Source: Aristolochia californica
Taxonomy: Eukaryota > Streptophyta > Magnoliopsida > Piperales > Aristolochiaceae
DNA length: 64,000 nucleotides
NCBI GenBank assembly: GCA_029961685.1
Contig: JARWKL010000005.1
Location: 17,140,164 to 17,204,163 of the forward strand
Direction: 5' to 3'
Each line of letters opens with the position of its first letter. Position 1 is the stretch's first letter. Below the pieces are notes generated by a model that saw only the letters and a program-made list of their open reading frames with translations, was not told where the DNA came from and ran no database searches. Shown piece after piece: positions 10,849 to 24,501 of the stretch. The translations under genes were made by a program, and so were the position numbers.

Positions 10849-11505
10849 CTAAAAATTACAGACACACCTTGGAATTATCTCTCTCTACATTTGTGCATTG
10901 CGCATTTCCATTTTAGATGTACTCATTTTTCTTAAATAAAAACTTTGAGTTTTCGGTCTCCCTTCATCCCGTAAACCAAAAATGCAAATAGATCACCACA
11001 AAATGAAAATTTTAGAGTTTATGTTTGGAAAAATTTTAAAACAATAACAAATGTAAGTAAAGAAAATCTATTCACACACCACAAATGAACCCAAAAGTTT
11101 TGCTGTCCAAGTTTGGGAAATTCCACCAGTTCAACCCTAACAGCTTGGAATTTTATAAGAATGAGATTTCTTCCACACTGCTTTAAAAATGGATCTGCAT
11201 GCTTCAAACGCGTTAAAGATGCAAATCACCTATGGATCAAAACCTTTTGAAGAGAATGACAAACGTTCATTAAATTCTAAAAGTGAACGTGCGGTGGGAT
11301 ATTTGCCCGAGTCAAACTAGCCATTATTTTGCCCATTTACAAAAAGCTGACCTAACGATCATAGATGATTGTAAAGTGATTTATCATGCGTTACGGGCTA
11401 TATTACCCTAAGAAATGACTTACGGATTGGGAGTCAACACTCAGTTCAAAATTCCCCGACGATTGCAAAACCTGATATATAAGAACTAAAAAGGGCTTAC
11501 AGTCC
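10849..11505 (+). repeat. Variant monomer, 657 bp (one-base deletion)
   Basis: One A is missing after 11178, turning cacacatgc into cacactgc. This shifts the frame of the 78-codon ORF about one third of the way in. It also opens an accidental minus-strand reading frame at 11019-11207, which has no counterpart in normal copies. It is an isolated event in an otherwise perfect block. Confidence 0.9.
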
Positions 11506-14500
11506 CTAAAAATTACAGACACACCTTGGAATTATCTCTCTCTACATTTGTGCATTGCGCATTTCCATTTTAGATGTACTCATTTTTCTTAAATAAAAAC
11601 TTTGAGTTTTCGGTCTCCCTTCATCCCGTAAACCAAAAATGCAAATAGATCACCACAAAATGAAAATTTTAGAGTTTATGTTTGGAAAAATTTTAAAACA
11701 ATAACAAATGTAAGTAAAGAAAATCTATTCACACACCACAAATGAACCCAAAAGTTTTGCTGTCCAAGTTTGGGAAATTCCACCAGTTCAACCCTAACAG
11801 CTTGGAATTTTATAAGAATGAGATTTCTTCCACACATGCTTTAAAAATGGATCTGCATGCTTCAAACGCGTTAAAGATGCAAATCACCTATGGATCAAAA
11901 CCTTTTGAAGAGAATGACAAACGTTCATTAAATTCTAAAAGTGAACGTGCGGTGGGATATTTGCCCGAGTCAAACTAGCCATTATTTTGCCCATTTACAA
12001 AAAGCTGACCTAACGATCATAGATGATTGTAAAGTGATTTATCATGCGTTACGGGCTATATTACCCTAAGAAATGACTTACGGATTGGGAGTCAACACTC
12101 AGTTCAAAATTCCCCGACGATTGCAAAACCTGATATATAAGAACTAAAAAGGGCTTACAGTCCCTAAAAATTACAGACACACCTTGGAATTATCTCTCTC
12201 TACATTTGTGCATTGCGCATTTCCATTTTAGATGTACTCATTTTTCTTAAATAAAAACTTTGAGTTTTCGGTCTCCCTTCATCCCGTAAACCAAAAATGC
12301 AAATAGATCACCACAAAATGAAAATTTTAGAGTTTATGTTTGGAAAAATTTTAAAACAATAACAAATGTAAGTAAAGAAAATCTATTCACACACCACAAA
12401 TGAACCCAAAAGTTTTGCTGTCCAAGTTTGGGAAATTCCACCAGTTCAACCCTAACAGCTTGGAATTTTATAAGAATGAGATTTCTTCCACACATGCTTT
12501 AAAAATGGATCTGCATGCTTCAAACGCGTTAAAGATGCAAATCACCTATGGATCAAAACCTTTTGAAGAGAATGACAAACGTTCATTAAATTCTAAAAGT
12601 GAACGTGCGGTGGGATATTTGCCCGAGTCAAACTAGCCATTATTTTGCCCATTTACAAAAAGCTGACCTAACGATCATAGATGATTGTAAAGTGATTTAT
12701 CATGCGTTACGGGCTATATTACCCTAAGAAATGACTTACGGATTGGGAGTCAACACTCAGTTCAAAATTCCCCGACGATTGCAAAACCTGATATATAAGA
12801 ACTAAAAAGGGCTTACAGTCCCTAAAAATTACAGACACACCTTGGAATTATCTCTCTCTACATTTGTGCATTGCGCATTTCCATTTTAGATGTACTCATT
12901 TTTCTTAAATAAAAACTTTGAGTTTTCGGTCTCCCTTCATCCCGTAAACCAAAAATGCAAATAGATCACCACAAAATGAAAATTTTAGAGTTTATGTTTG
13001 GAAAAATTTTAAAACAATAACAAATGTAAGTAAAGAAAATCTATTCACACACCACAAATGAACCCAAAAGTTTTGCTGTCCAAGTTTGGGAAATTCCACC
13101 AGTTCAACCCTAACAGCTTGGAATTTTATAAGAATGAGATTTCTTCCACACATGCTTTAAAAATGGATCTGCATGCTTCAAACGCGTTAAAGATGCAAAT
13201 CACCTATGGATCAAAACCTTTTGAAGAGAATGACAAACGTTCATTAAATTCTAAAAGTGAACGTGCGGTGGGATATTTGCCCGAGTCAAACTAGCCATTA
13301 TTTTGCCCATTTACAAAAAGCTGACCTAACGATCATAGATGATTGTAAAGTGATTTATCATGCGTTACGGGCTATATTACCCTAAGAAATGACTTACGGA
13401 TTGGGAGTCAACACTCAGTTCAAAATTCCCCGACGATTGCAAAACCTGATATATAAGAACTAAAAAGGGCTTACAGTCCCTAAAAATTACAGACACACCT
13501 TGGAATTATCTCTCTCTACATTTGTGCATTGCGCATTTCCATTTTAGATGTACTCATTTTTCTTAAATAAAAACTTTGAGTTTTCGGTCTCCCTTCATCC
13601 CGTAAACCAAAAATGCAAATAGATCACCACAAAATGAAAATTTTAGAGTTTATGTTTGGAAAAATTTTAAAACAATAACAAATGTAAGTAAAGAAAATCT
13701 ATTCACACACCACAAATGAACCCAAAAGTTTTGCTGTCCAAGTTTGGGAAATTCCACCAGTTCAACCCTAACAGCTTGGAATTTTATAAGAATGAGATTT
13801 CTTCCACACATGCTTTAAAAATGGATCTGCATGCTTCAAACGCGTTAAAGATGCAAATCACCTATGGATCAAAACCTTTTGAAGAGAATGACAAACGTTC
13901 ATTAAATTCTAAAAGTGAACGTGCGGTGGGATATTTGCCCGAGTCAAACTAGCCATTATTTTGCCCATTTACAAAAAGCTGACCTAACGATCATAGATGA
14001 TTGTAAAGTGATTTATCATGCGTTACGGGCTATATTACCCTAAGAAATGACTTACGGATTGGGAGTCAACACTCAGTTCAAAATTCCCCGACGATTGCAA
14101 AACCTGATATATAAGAACTAAAAAGGGCTTACAGTCCCTAAAAATTACAGACACACCTTGGAATTATCTCTCTCTACATTTGTGCATTGCGCATTTCCAT
14201 TTTAGATGTACTCATTTTTCTTAAATAAAAACTTTGAGTTTTCGGTCTCCCTTCATCCCGTAAACCAAAAATGCAAATAGATCACCACAAAATGAAAATT
14301 TTAGAGTTTATGTTTGGAAAAATTTTAAAACAATAACAAATGTAAGTAAAGAAAATCTATTCACACACCACAAATGAACCCAAAAGTTTTGCTGTCCAAG
14401 TTTGGGAAATTCCACCAGTTCAACCCTAACAGCTTGGAATTTTATAAGAATGAGATTTCTTCCACACATGCTTTAAAAATGGATCTGCATGCTTCAAACG

Positions 14501-17500
14501 CGTTAAAGATGCAAATCACCTATGGATCAAAACCTTTTGAAGAGAATGACAAACGTTCATTAAATTCTAAAAGTGAACGTGCGGTGGGATATTTGCCCGA
14601 GTCAAACTAGCCATTATTTTGCCCATTTACAAAAAGCTGACCTAACGATCATAGATGATTGTAAAGTGATTTATCATGCGTTACGGGCTATATTACCCTA
14701 AGAAATGACTTACGGATTGGGAGTCAACACTCAGTTCAAAATTCCCCGACGATTGCAAAACCTGATATATAAGAACTAAAAAGGGCTTACAGTCCCTAAA
14801 AATTACAGACACACCTTGGAATTATCTCTCTCTACATTTGTGCATTGCGCATTTCCATTTTAGATGTACTCATTTTTCTTAAATAAAAACTTTGAGTTTT
14901 CGGTCTCCCTTCATCCCGTAAACCAAAAATGCAAATAGATCACCACAAAATGAAAATTTTAGAGTTTATGTTTGGAAAAATTTTAAAACAATAACAAATG
15001 TAAGTAAAGAAAATCTATTCACACACCACAAATGAACCCAAAAGTTTTGCTGTCCAAGTTTGGGAAATTCCACCAGTTCAACCCTAACAGCTTGGAATTT
15101 TATAAGAATGAGATTTCTTCCACACATGCTTTAAAAATGGATCTGCATGCTTCAAACGCGTTAAAGATGCAAATCACCTATGGATCAAAACCTTTTGAAG
15201 AGAATGACAAACGTTCATTAAATTCTAAAAGTGAACGTGCGGTGGGATATTTGCCCGAGTCAAACTAGCCATTATTTTGCCCATTTACAAAAAGCTGACC
15301 TAACGATCATAGATGATTGTAAAGTGATTTATCATGCGTTACGGGCTATATTACCCTAAGAAATGACTTACGGATTGGGAGTCAACACTCAGTTCAAAAT
15401 TCCCCGACGATTGCAAAACCTGATATATAAGAACTAAAAAGGGCTTACAGTCCCTAAAAATTACAGACACACCTTGGAATTATCTCTCTCTACATTTGTG
15501 CATTGCGCATTTCCATTTTAGATGTACTCATTTTTCTTAAATAAAAACTTTGAGTTTTCGGTCTCCCTTCATCCCGTAAACCAAAAATGCAAATAGATCA
15601 CCACAAAATGAAAATTTTAGAGTTTATGTTTGGAAAAATTTTAAAACAATAACAAATGTAAGTAAAGAAAATCTATTCACACACCACAAATGAACCCAAA
15701 AGTTTTGCTGTCCAAGTTTGGGAAATTCCACCAGTTCAACCCTAACAGCTTGGAATTTTATAAGAATGAGATTTCTTCCACACATGCTTTAAAAATGGAT
15801 CTGCATGCTTCAAACGCGTTAAAGATGCAAATCACCTATGGATCAAAACCTTTTGAAGAGAATGACAAACGTTCATTAAATTCTAAAAGTGAACGTGCGG
15901 TGGGATATTTGCCCGAGTCAAACTAGCCATTATTTTGCCCATTTACAAAAAGCTGACCTAACGATCATAGATGATTGTAAAGTGATTTATCATGCGTTAC
16001 GGGCTATATTACCCTAAGAAATGACTTACGGATTGGGAGTCAACACTCAGTTCAAAATTCCCCGACGATTGCAAAACCTGATATATAAGAACTAAAAAGG
16101 GCTTACAGTCCCTAAAAATTACAGACACACCTTGGAATTATCTCTCTCTACATTTGTGCATTGCGCATTTCCATTTTAGATGTACTCATTTTTCTTAAAT
16201 AAAAACTTTGAGTTTTCGGTCTCCCTTCATCCCGTAAACCAAAAATGCAAATAGATCACCACAAAATGAAAATTTTAGAGTTTATGTTTGGAAAAATTTT
16301 AAAACAATAACAAATGTAAGTAAAGAAAATCTATTCACACACCACAAATGAACCCAAAAGTTTTGCTGTCCAAGTTTGGGAAATTCCACCAGTTCAACCC
16401 TAACAGCTTGGAATTTTATAAGAATGAGATTTCTTCCACACATGCTTTAAAAATGGATCTGCATGCTTCAAACGCGTTAAAGATGCAAATCACCTATGGA
16501 TCAAAACCTTTTGAAGAGAATGACAAACGTTCATTAAATTCTAAAAGTGAACGTGCGGTGGGATATTTGCCCGAGTCAAACTAGCCATTATTTTGCCCAT
16601 TTACAAAAAGCTGACCTAACGATCATAGATGATTGTAAAGTGATTTATCATGCGTTACGGGCTATATTACCCTAAGAAATGACTTACGGATTGGGAGTCA
16701 ACACTCAGTTCAAAATTCCCCGACGATTGCAAAACCTGATATATAAGAACTAAAAAGGGCTTACAGTCCCTAAAAATTACAGACACACCTTGGAATTATC
16801 TCTCTCTACATTTGTGCATTGCGCATTTCCATTTTAGATGTACTCATTTTTCTTAAATAAAAACTTTGAGTTTTCGGTCTCCCTTCATCCCGTAAACCAA
16901 AAATGCAAATAGATCACCACAAAATGAAAATTTTAGAGTTTATGTTTGGAAAAATTTTAAAACAATAACAAATGTAAGTAAAGAAAATCTATTCACACAC
17001 CACAAATGAACCCAAAAGTTTTGCTGTCCAAGTTTGGGAAATTCCACCAGTTCAACCCTAACAGCTTGGAATTTTATAAGAATGAGATTTCTTCCACACA
17101 TGCTTTAAAAATGGATCTGCATGCTTCAAACGCGTTAAAGATGCAAATCACCTATGGATCAAAACCTTTTGAAGAGAATGACAAACGTTCATTAAATTCT
17201 AAAAGTGAACGTGCGGTGGGATATTTGCCCGAGTCAAACTAGCCATTATTTTGCCCATTTACAAAAAGCTGACCTAACGATCATAGATGATTGTAAAGTG
17301 ATTTATCATGCGTTACGGGCTATATTACCCTAAGAAATGACTTACGGATTGGGAGTCAACACTCAGTTCAAAATTCCCCGACGATTGCAAAACCTGATAT
17401 ATAAGAACTAAAAAGGGCTTACAGTCCCTAAAAATTACAGACACACCTTGGAATTATCTCTCTCTACATTTGTGCATTGCGCATTTCCATTTTAGATGTA

Positions 17501-20059
17501 CTCATTTTTCTTAAATAAAAACTTTGAGTTTTCGGTCTCCCTTCATCCCGTAAACCAAAAATGCAAATAGATCACCACAAAATGAAAATTTTAGAGTTTA
17601 TGTTTGGAAAAATTTTAAAACAATAACAAATGTAAGTAAAGAAAATCTATTCACACACCACAAATGAACCCAAAAGTTTTGCTGTCCAAGTTTGGGAAAT
17701 TCCACCAGTTCAACCCTAACAGCTTGGAATTTTATAAGAATGAGATTTCTTCCACACATGCTTTAAAAATGGATCTGCATGCTTCAAACGCGTTAAAGAT
17801 GCAAATCACCTATGGATCAAAACCTTTTGAAGAGAATGACAAACGTTCATTAAATTCTAAAAGTGAACGTGCGGTGGGATATTTGCCCGAGTCAAACTAG
17901 CCATTATTTTGCCCATTTACAAAAAGCTGACCTAACGATCATAGATGATTGTAAAGTGATTTATCATGCGTTACGGGCTATATTACCCTAAGAAATGACT
18001 TACGGATTGGGAGTCAACACTCAGTTCAAAATTCCCCGACGATTGCAAAACCTGATATATAAGAACTAAAAAGGGCTTACAGTCCCTAAAAATTACAGAC
18101 ACACCTTGGAATTATCTCTCTCTACATTTGTGCATTGCGCATTTCCATTTTAGATGTACTCATTTTTCTTAAATAAAAACTTTGAGTTTTCGGTCTCCCT
18201 TCATCCCGTAAACCAAAAATGCAAATAGATCACCACAAAATGAAAATTTTAGAGTTTATGTTTGGAAAAATTTTAAAACAATAACAAATGTAAGTAAAGA
18301 AAATCTATTCACACACCACAAATGAACCCAAAAGTTTTGCTGTCCAAGTTTGGGAAATTCCACCAGTTCAACCCTAACAGCTTGGAATTTTATAAGAATG
18401 AGATTTCTTCCACACATGCTTTAAAAATGGATCTGCATGCTTCAAACGCGTTAAAGATGCAAATCACCTATGGATCAAAACCTTTTGAAGAGAATGACAA
18501 ACGTTCATTAAATTCTAAAAGTGAACGTGCGGTGGGATATTTGCCCGAGTCAAACTAGCCATTATTTTGCCCATTTACAAAAAGCTGACCTAACGATCAT
18601 AGATGATTGTAAAGTGATTTATCATGCGTTACGGGCTATATTACCCTAAGAAATGACTTACGGATTGGGAGTCAACACTCAGTTCAAAATTCCCCGACGA
18701 TTGCAAAACCTGATATATAAGAACTAAAAAGGGCTTACAGTCCCTAAAAATTACAGACACACCTTGGAATTATCTCTCTCTACATTTGTGCATTGCGCAT
18801 TTCCATTTTAGATGTACTCATTTTTCTTAAATAAAAACTTTGAGTTTTCGGTCTCCCTTCATCCCGTAAACCAAAAATGCAAATAGATCACCACAAAATG
18901 AAAATTTTAGAGTTTATGTTTGGAAAAATTTTAAAACAATAACAAATGTAAGTAAAGAAAATCTATTCACACACCACAAATGAACCCAAAAGTTTTGCTG
19001 TCCAAGTTTGGGAAATTCCACCAGTTCAACCCTAACAGCTTGGAATTTTATAAGAATGAGATTTCTTCCACACATGCTTTAAAAATGGATCTGCATGCTT
19101 CAAACGCGTTAAAGATGCAAATCACCTATGGATCAAAACCTTTTGAAGAGAATGACAAACGTTCATTAAATTCTAAAAGTGAACGTGCGGTGGGATATTT
19201 GCCCGAGTCAAACTAGCCATTATTTTGCCCATTTACAAAAAGCTGACCTAACGATCATAGATGATTGTAAAGTGATTTATCATGCGTTACGGGCTATATT
19301 ACCCTAAGAAATGACTTACGGATTGGGAGTCAACACTCAGTTCAAAATTCCCCGACGATTGCAAAACCTGATATATAAGAACTAAAAAGGGCTTACAGTC
19401 CCTAAAAATTACAGACACACCTTGGAATTATCTCTCTCTACATTTGTGCATTGCGCATTTCCATTTTAGATGTACTCATTTTTCTTAAATAAAAACTTTG
19501 AGTTTTCGGTCTCCCTTCATCCCGTAAACCAAAAATGCAAATAGATCACCACAAAATGAAAATTTTAGAGTTTATGTTTGGAAAAATTTTAAAACAATAA
19601 CAAATGTAAGTAAAGAAAATCTATTCACACACCACAAATGAACCCAAAAGTTTTGCTGTCCAAGTTTGGGAAATTCCACCAGTTCAACCCTAACAGCTTG
19701 GAATTTTATAAGAATGAGATTTCTTCCACACATGCTTTAAAAATGGATCTGCATGCTTCAAACGCGTTAAAGATGCAAATCACCTATGGATCAAAACCTT
19801 TTGAAGAGAATGACAAACGTTCATTAAATTCTAAAAGTGAACGTGCGGTGGGATATTTGCCCGAGTCAAACTAGCCATTATTTTGCCCATTTACAAAAAG
19901 CTGACCTAACGATCATAGATGATTGTAAAGTGATTTATCATGCGTTACGGGCTATATTACCCTAAGAAATGACTTACGGATTGGGAGTCAACACTCAGTT
20001 CAAAATTCCCCGACGATTGCAAAACCTGATATATAAGAACTAAAAAGGGCTTACAGTCC

Positions 20060-20719
20060 CTAAAAATTACAGACACACCTTGGAATTATCTCTCTCTACA
20101 TTTGTGCATTGCGCATTTCCATTTTAGATGTACTCATTTTTCTTAAATAAAAACTTTGAGTTTTCGGTCTCTCCCTTCATCCCGTAAACCAAAAATGCAA
20201 ATAGATCACCACAAAATGAAAATTTTAGAGTTTATGTTTGGAAAAATTTTAAAACAATAACAAATGTAAGTAAAGAAAATCTATTCACACACCACAAATG
20301 AACCCAAAAGTTTTGCTGTCCAAGTTTGGGAAATTCCACCAGTTCAACCCTAACAGCTTGGAATTTTATAAGAATGAGATTTCTTCCACACATGCTTTAA
20401 AAATGGATCTGCATGCTTCAAACGCGTTAAAGATGCAAATCACCTATGGATCAAAACCTTTTGAAGAGAATGACAAACGTTCATTAAATTCTAAAAGTGA
20501 ACGTGCGGTGGGATATTTGCCCGAGTCAAACTAGCCATTATTTTGCCCATTTACAAAAAGCTGACCTAACGATCATAGATGATTGTAAAGTGATTTATCA
20601 TGCGTTACGGGCTATATTACCCTAAGAAATGACTTACGGATTGGGAGTCAACACTCAGTTCAAAATTCCCCGACGATTGCAAAACCTGATATATAAGAAC
20701 TAAAAAGGGCTTACAGTCC
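20060..20719 (+). repeat. Variant monomer, 660 bp (CT insertion)
   Basis: A CT dinucleotide is added at about 20171-20172, turning cggtctccc into cggtctctccc (near phase 110). This is replication-slippage-type variation and could also be a consensus error. The 78-codon ORF downstream is unaffected. Confidence 0.9.
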
Positions 20720-23700
20720 CTAAAAATTACAGACACACCTTGGAATTATCTCTCTCTACATTTGTGCATTGCGCATTTCCATTTTAGATGTACTCATTTT
20801 TCTTAAATAAAAACTTTGAGTTTTCGGTCTCCCTTCATCCCGTAAACCAAAAATGCAAATAGATCACCACAAAATGAAAATTTTAGAGTTTATGTTTGGA
20901 AAAATTTTAAAACAATAACAAATGTAAGTAAAGAAAATCTATTCACACACCACAAATGAACCCAAAAGTTTTGCTGTCCAAGTTTGGGAAATTCCACCAG
21001 TTCAACCCTAACAGCTTGGAATTTTATAAGAATGAGATTTCTTCCACACATGCTTTAAAAATGGATCTGCATGCTTCAAACGCGTTAAAGATGCAAATCA
21101 CCTATGGATCAAAACCTTTTGAAGAGAATGACAAACGTTCATTAAATTCTAAAAGTGAACGTGCGGTGGGATATTTGCCCGAGTCAAACTAGCCATTATT
21201 TTGCCCATTTACAAAAAGCTGACCTAACGATCATAGATGATTGTAAAGTGATTTATCATGCGTTACGGGCTATATTACCCTAAGAAATGACTTACGGATT
21301 GGGAGTCAACACTCAGTTCAAAATTCCCCGACGATTGCAAAACCTGATATATAAGAACTAAAAAGGGCTTACAGTCCCTAAAAATTACAGACACACCTTG
21401 GAATTATCTCTCTCTACATTTGTGCATTGCGCATTTCCATTTTAGATGTACTCATTTTTCTTAAATAAAAACTTTGAGTTTTCGGTCTCCCTTCATCCCG
21501 TAAACCAAAAATGCAAATAGATCACCACAAAATGAAAATTTTAGAGTTTATGTTTGGAAAAATTTTAAAACAATAACAAATGTAAGTAAAGAAAATCTAT
21601 TCACACACCACAAATGAACCCAAAAGTTTTGCTGTCCAAGTTTGGGAAATTCCACCAGTTCAACCCTAACAGCTTGGAATTTTATAAGAATGAGATTTCT
21701 TCCACACATGCTTTAAAAATGGATCTGCATGCTTCAAACGCGTTAAAGATGCAAATCACCTATGGATCAAAACCTTTTGAAGAGAATGACAAACGTTCAT
21801 TAAATTCTAAAAGTGAACGTGCGGTGGGATATTTGCCCGAGTCAAACTAGCCATTATTTTGCCCATTTACAAAAAGCTGACCTAACGATCATAGATGATT
21901 GTAAAGTGATTTATCATGCGTTACGGGCTATATTACCCTAAGAAATGACTTACGGATTGGGAGTCAACACTCAGTTCAAAATTCCCCGACGATTGCAAAA
22001 CCTGATATATAAGAACTAAAAAGGGCTTACAGTCCCTAAAAATTACAGACACACCTTGGAATTATCTCTCTCTACATTTGTGCATTGCGCATTTCCATTT
22101 TAGATGTACTCATTTTTCTTAAATAAAAACTTTGAGTTTTCGGTCTCCCTTCATCCCGTAAACCAAAAATGCAAATAGATCACCACAAAATGAAAATTTT
22201 AGAGTTTATGTTTGGAAAAATTTTAAAACAATAACAAATGTAAGTAAAGAAAATCTATTCACACACCACAAATGAACCCAAAAGTTTTGCTGTCCAAGTT
22301 TGGGAAATTCCACCAGTTCAACCCTAACAGCTTGGAATTTTATAAGAATGAGATTTCTTCCACACATGCTTTAAAAATGGATCTGCATGCTTCAAACGCG
22401 TTAAAGATGCAAATCACCTATGGATCAAAACCTTTTGAAGAGAATGACAAACGTTCATTAAATTCTAAAAGTGAACGTGCGGTGGGATATTTGCCCGAGT
22501 CAAACTAGCCATTATTTTGCCCATTTACAAAAAGCTGACCTAACGATCATAGATGATTGTAAAGTGATTTATCATGCGTTACGGGCTATATTACCCTAAG
22601 AAATGACTTACGGATTGGGAGTCAACACTCAGTTCAAAATTCCCCGACGATTGCAAAACCTGATATATAAGAACTAAAAAGGGCTTACAGTCCCTAAAAA
22701 TTACAGACACACCTTGGAATTATCTCTCTCTACATTTGTGCATTGCGCATTTCCATTTTAGATGTACTCATTTTTCTTAAATAAAAACTTTGAGTTTTCG
22801 GTCTCCCTTCATCCCGTAAACCAAAAATGCAAATAGATCACCACAAAATGAAAATTTTAGAGTTTATGTTTGGAAAAATTTTAAAACAATAACAAATGTA
22901 AGTAAAGAAAATCTATTCACACACCACAAATGAACCCAAAAGTTTTGCTGTCCAAGTTTGGGAAATTCCACCAGTTCAACCCTAACAGCTTGGAATTTTA
23001 TAAGAATGAGATTTCTTCCACACATGCTTTAAAAATGGATCTGCATGCTTCAAACGCGTTAAAGATGCAAATCACCTATGGATCAAAACCTTTTGAAGAG
23101 AATGACAAACGTTCATTAAATTCTAAAAGTGAACGTGCGGTGGGATATTTGCCCGAGTCAAACTAGCCATTATTTTGCCCATTTACAAAAAGCTGACCTA
23201 ACGATCATAGATGATTGTAAAGTGATTTATCATGCGTTACGGGCTATATTACCCTAAGAAATGACTTACGGATTGGGAGTCAACACTCAGTTCAAAATTC
23301 CCCGACGATTGCAAAACCTGATATATAAGAACTAAAAAGGGCTTACAGTCCCTAAAAATTACAGACACACCTTGGAATTATCTCTCTCTACATTTGTGCA
23401 TTGCGCATTTCCATTTTAGATGTACTCATTTTTCTTAAATAAAAACTTTGAGTTTTCGGTCTCCCTTCATCCCGTAAACCAAAAATGCAAATAGATCACC
23501 ACAAAATGAAAATTTTAGAGTTTATGTTTGGAAAAATTTTAAAACAATAACAAATGTAAGTAAAGAAAATCTATTCACACACCACAAATGAACCCAAAAG
23601 TTTTGCTGTCCAAGTTTGGGAAATTCCACCAGTTCAACCCTAACAGCTTGGAATTTTATAAGAATGAGATTTCTTCCACACATGCTTTAAAAATGGATCT

Positions 23701-24501
23701 GCATGCTTCAAACGCGTTAAAGATGCAAATCACCTATGGATCAAAACCTTTTGAAGAGAATGACAAACGTTCATTAAATTCTAAAAGTGAACGTGCGGTG
23801 GGATATTTGCCCGAGTCAAACTAGCCATTATTTTGCCCATTTACAAAAAGCTGACCTAACGATCATAGATGATTGTAAAGTGATTTATCATGCGTTACGG
23901 GCTATATTACCCTAAGAAATGACTTACGGATTGGGAGTCAACACTCAGTTCAAAATTCCCCGACGATTGCAAAACCTGATATATAAGAACTAAAAAGGGC
24001 TTACAGTCCCTAAAAATTACAGACACACCTTGGAATTATCTCTCTCTACATTTGTGCATTGCGCATTTCCATTTTAGATGTACTCATTTTTCTTAAATAA
24101 AAACTTTGAGTTTTCGGTCTCCCTTCATCCCGTAAACCAAAAATGCAAATAGATCACCACAAAATGAAAATTTTAGAGTTTATGTTTGGAAAAATTTTAA
24201 AACAATAACAAATGTAAGTAAAGAAAATCTATTCACACACCACAAATGAACCCAAAAGTTTTGCTGTCCAAGTTTGGGAAATTCCACCAGTTCAACCCTA
24301 ACAGCTTGGAATTTTATAAGAATGAGATTTCTTCCACACATGCTTTAAAAATGGATCTGCATGCTTCAAACGCGTTAAAGATGCAAATCACCTATGGATC
24401 AAAACCTTTTGAAGAGAATGACAAACGTTCATTAAATTCTAAAAGTGAACGTGCGGTGGGATATTTGCCCGAGTCAAACTAGCCATTATTTTGCCCATTT
24501 A

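Larger units (their letters stand above)
8837..24501 (+). repeat. Array block 2: highly homogeneous copies, A at phase 18
   Basis: The block begins with a 38-bp monomer tail (phase 621-658, 8837-8874), followed by 24 copies starting at 8875. I saw no base substitution in it. The only changes are a one-base deletion in the copy at 10849 and a CT dinucleotide insertion in the copy at 20060. The last copy starts at 24010, and its final third enters the indel-rich block at about 24502. Confidence 0.93.

Noticed and set aside
11019..11207. 62-codon minus-strand ORF
   Set aside because: It exists only because one A is missing from this copy. Similar minus-strand frames at 28143-28331, 28778-28966 and 57102-57290 also depend on local changes. 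There is no conserved frame in normal copies.
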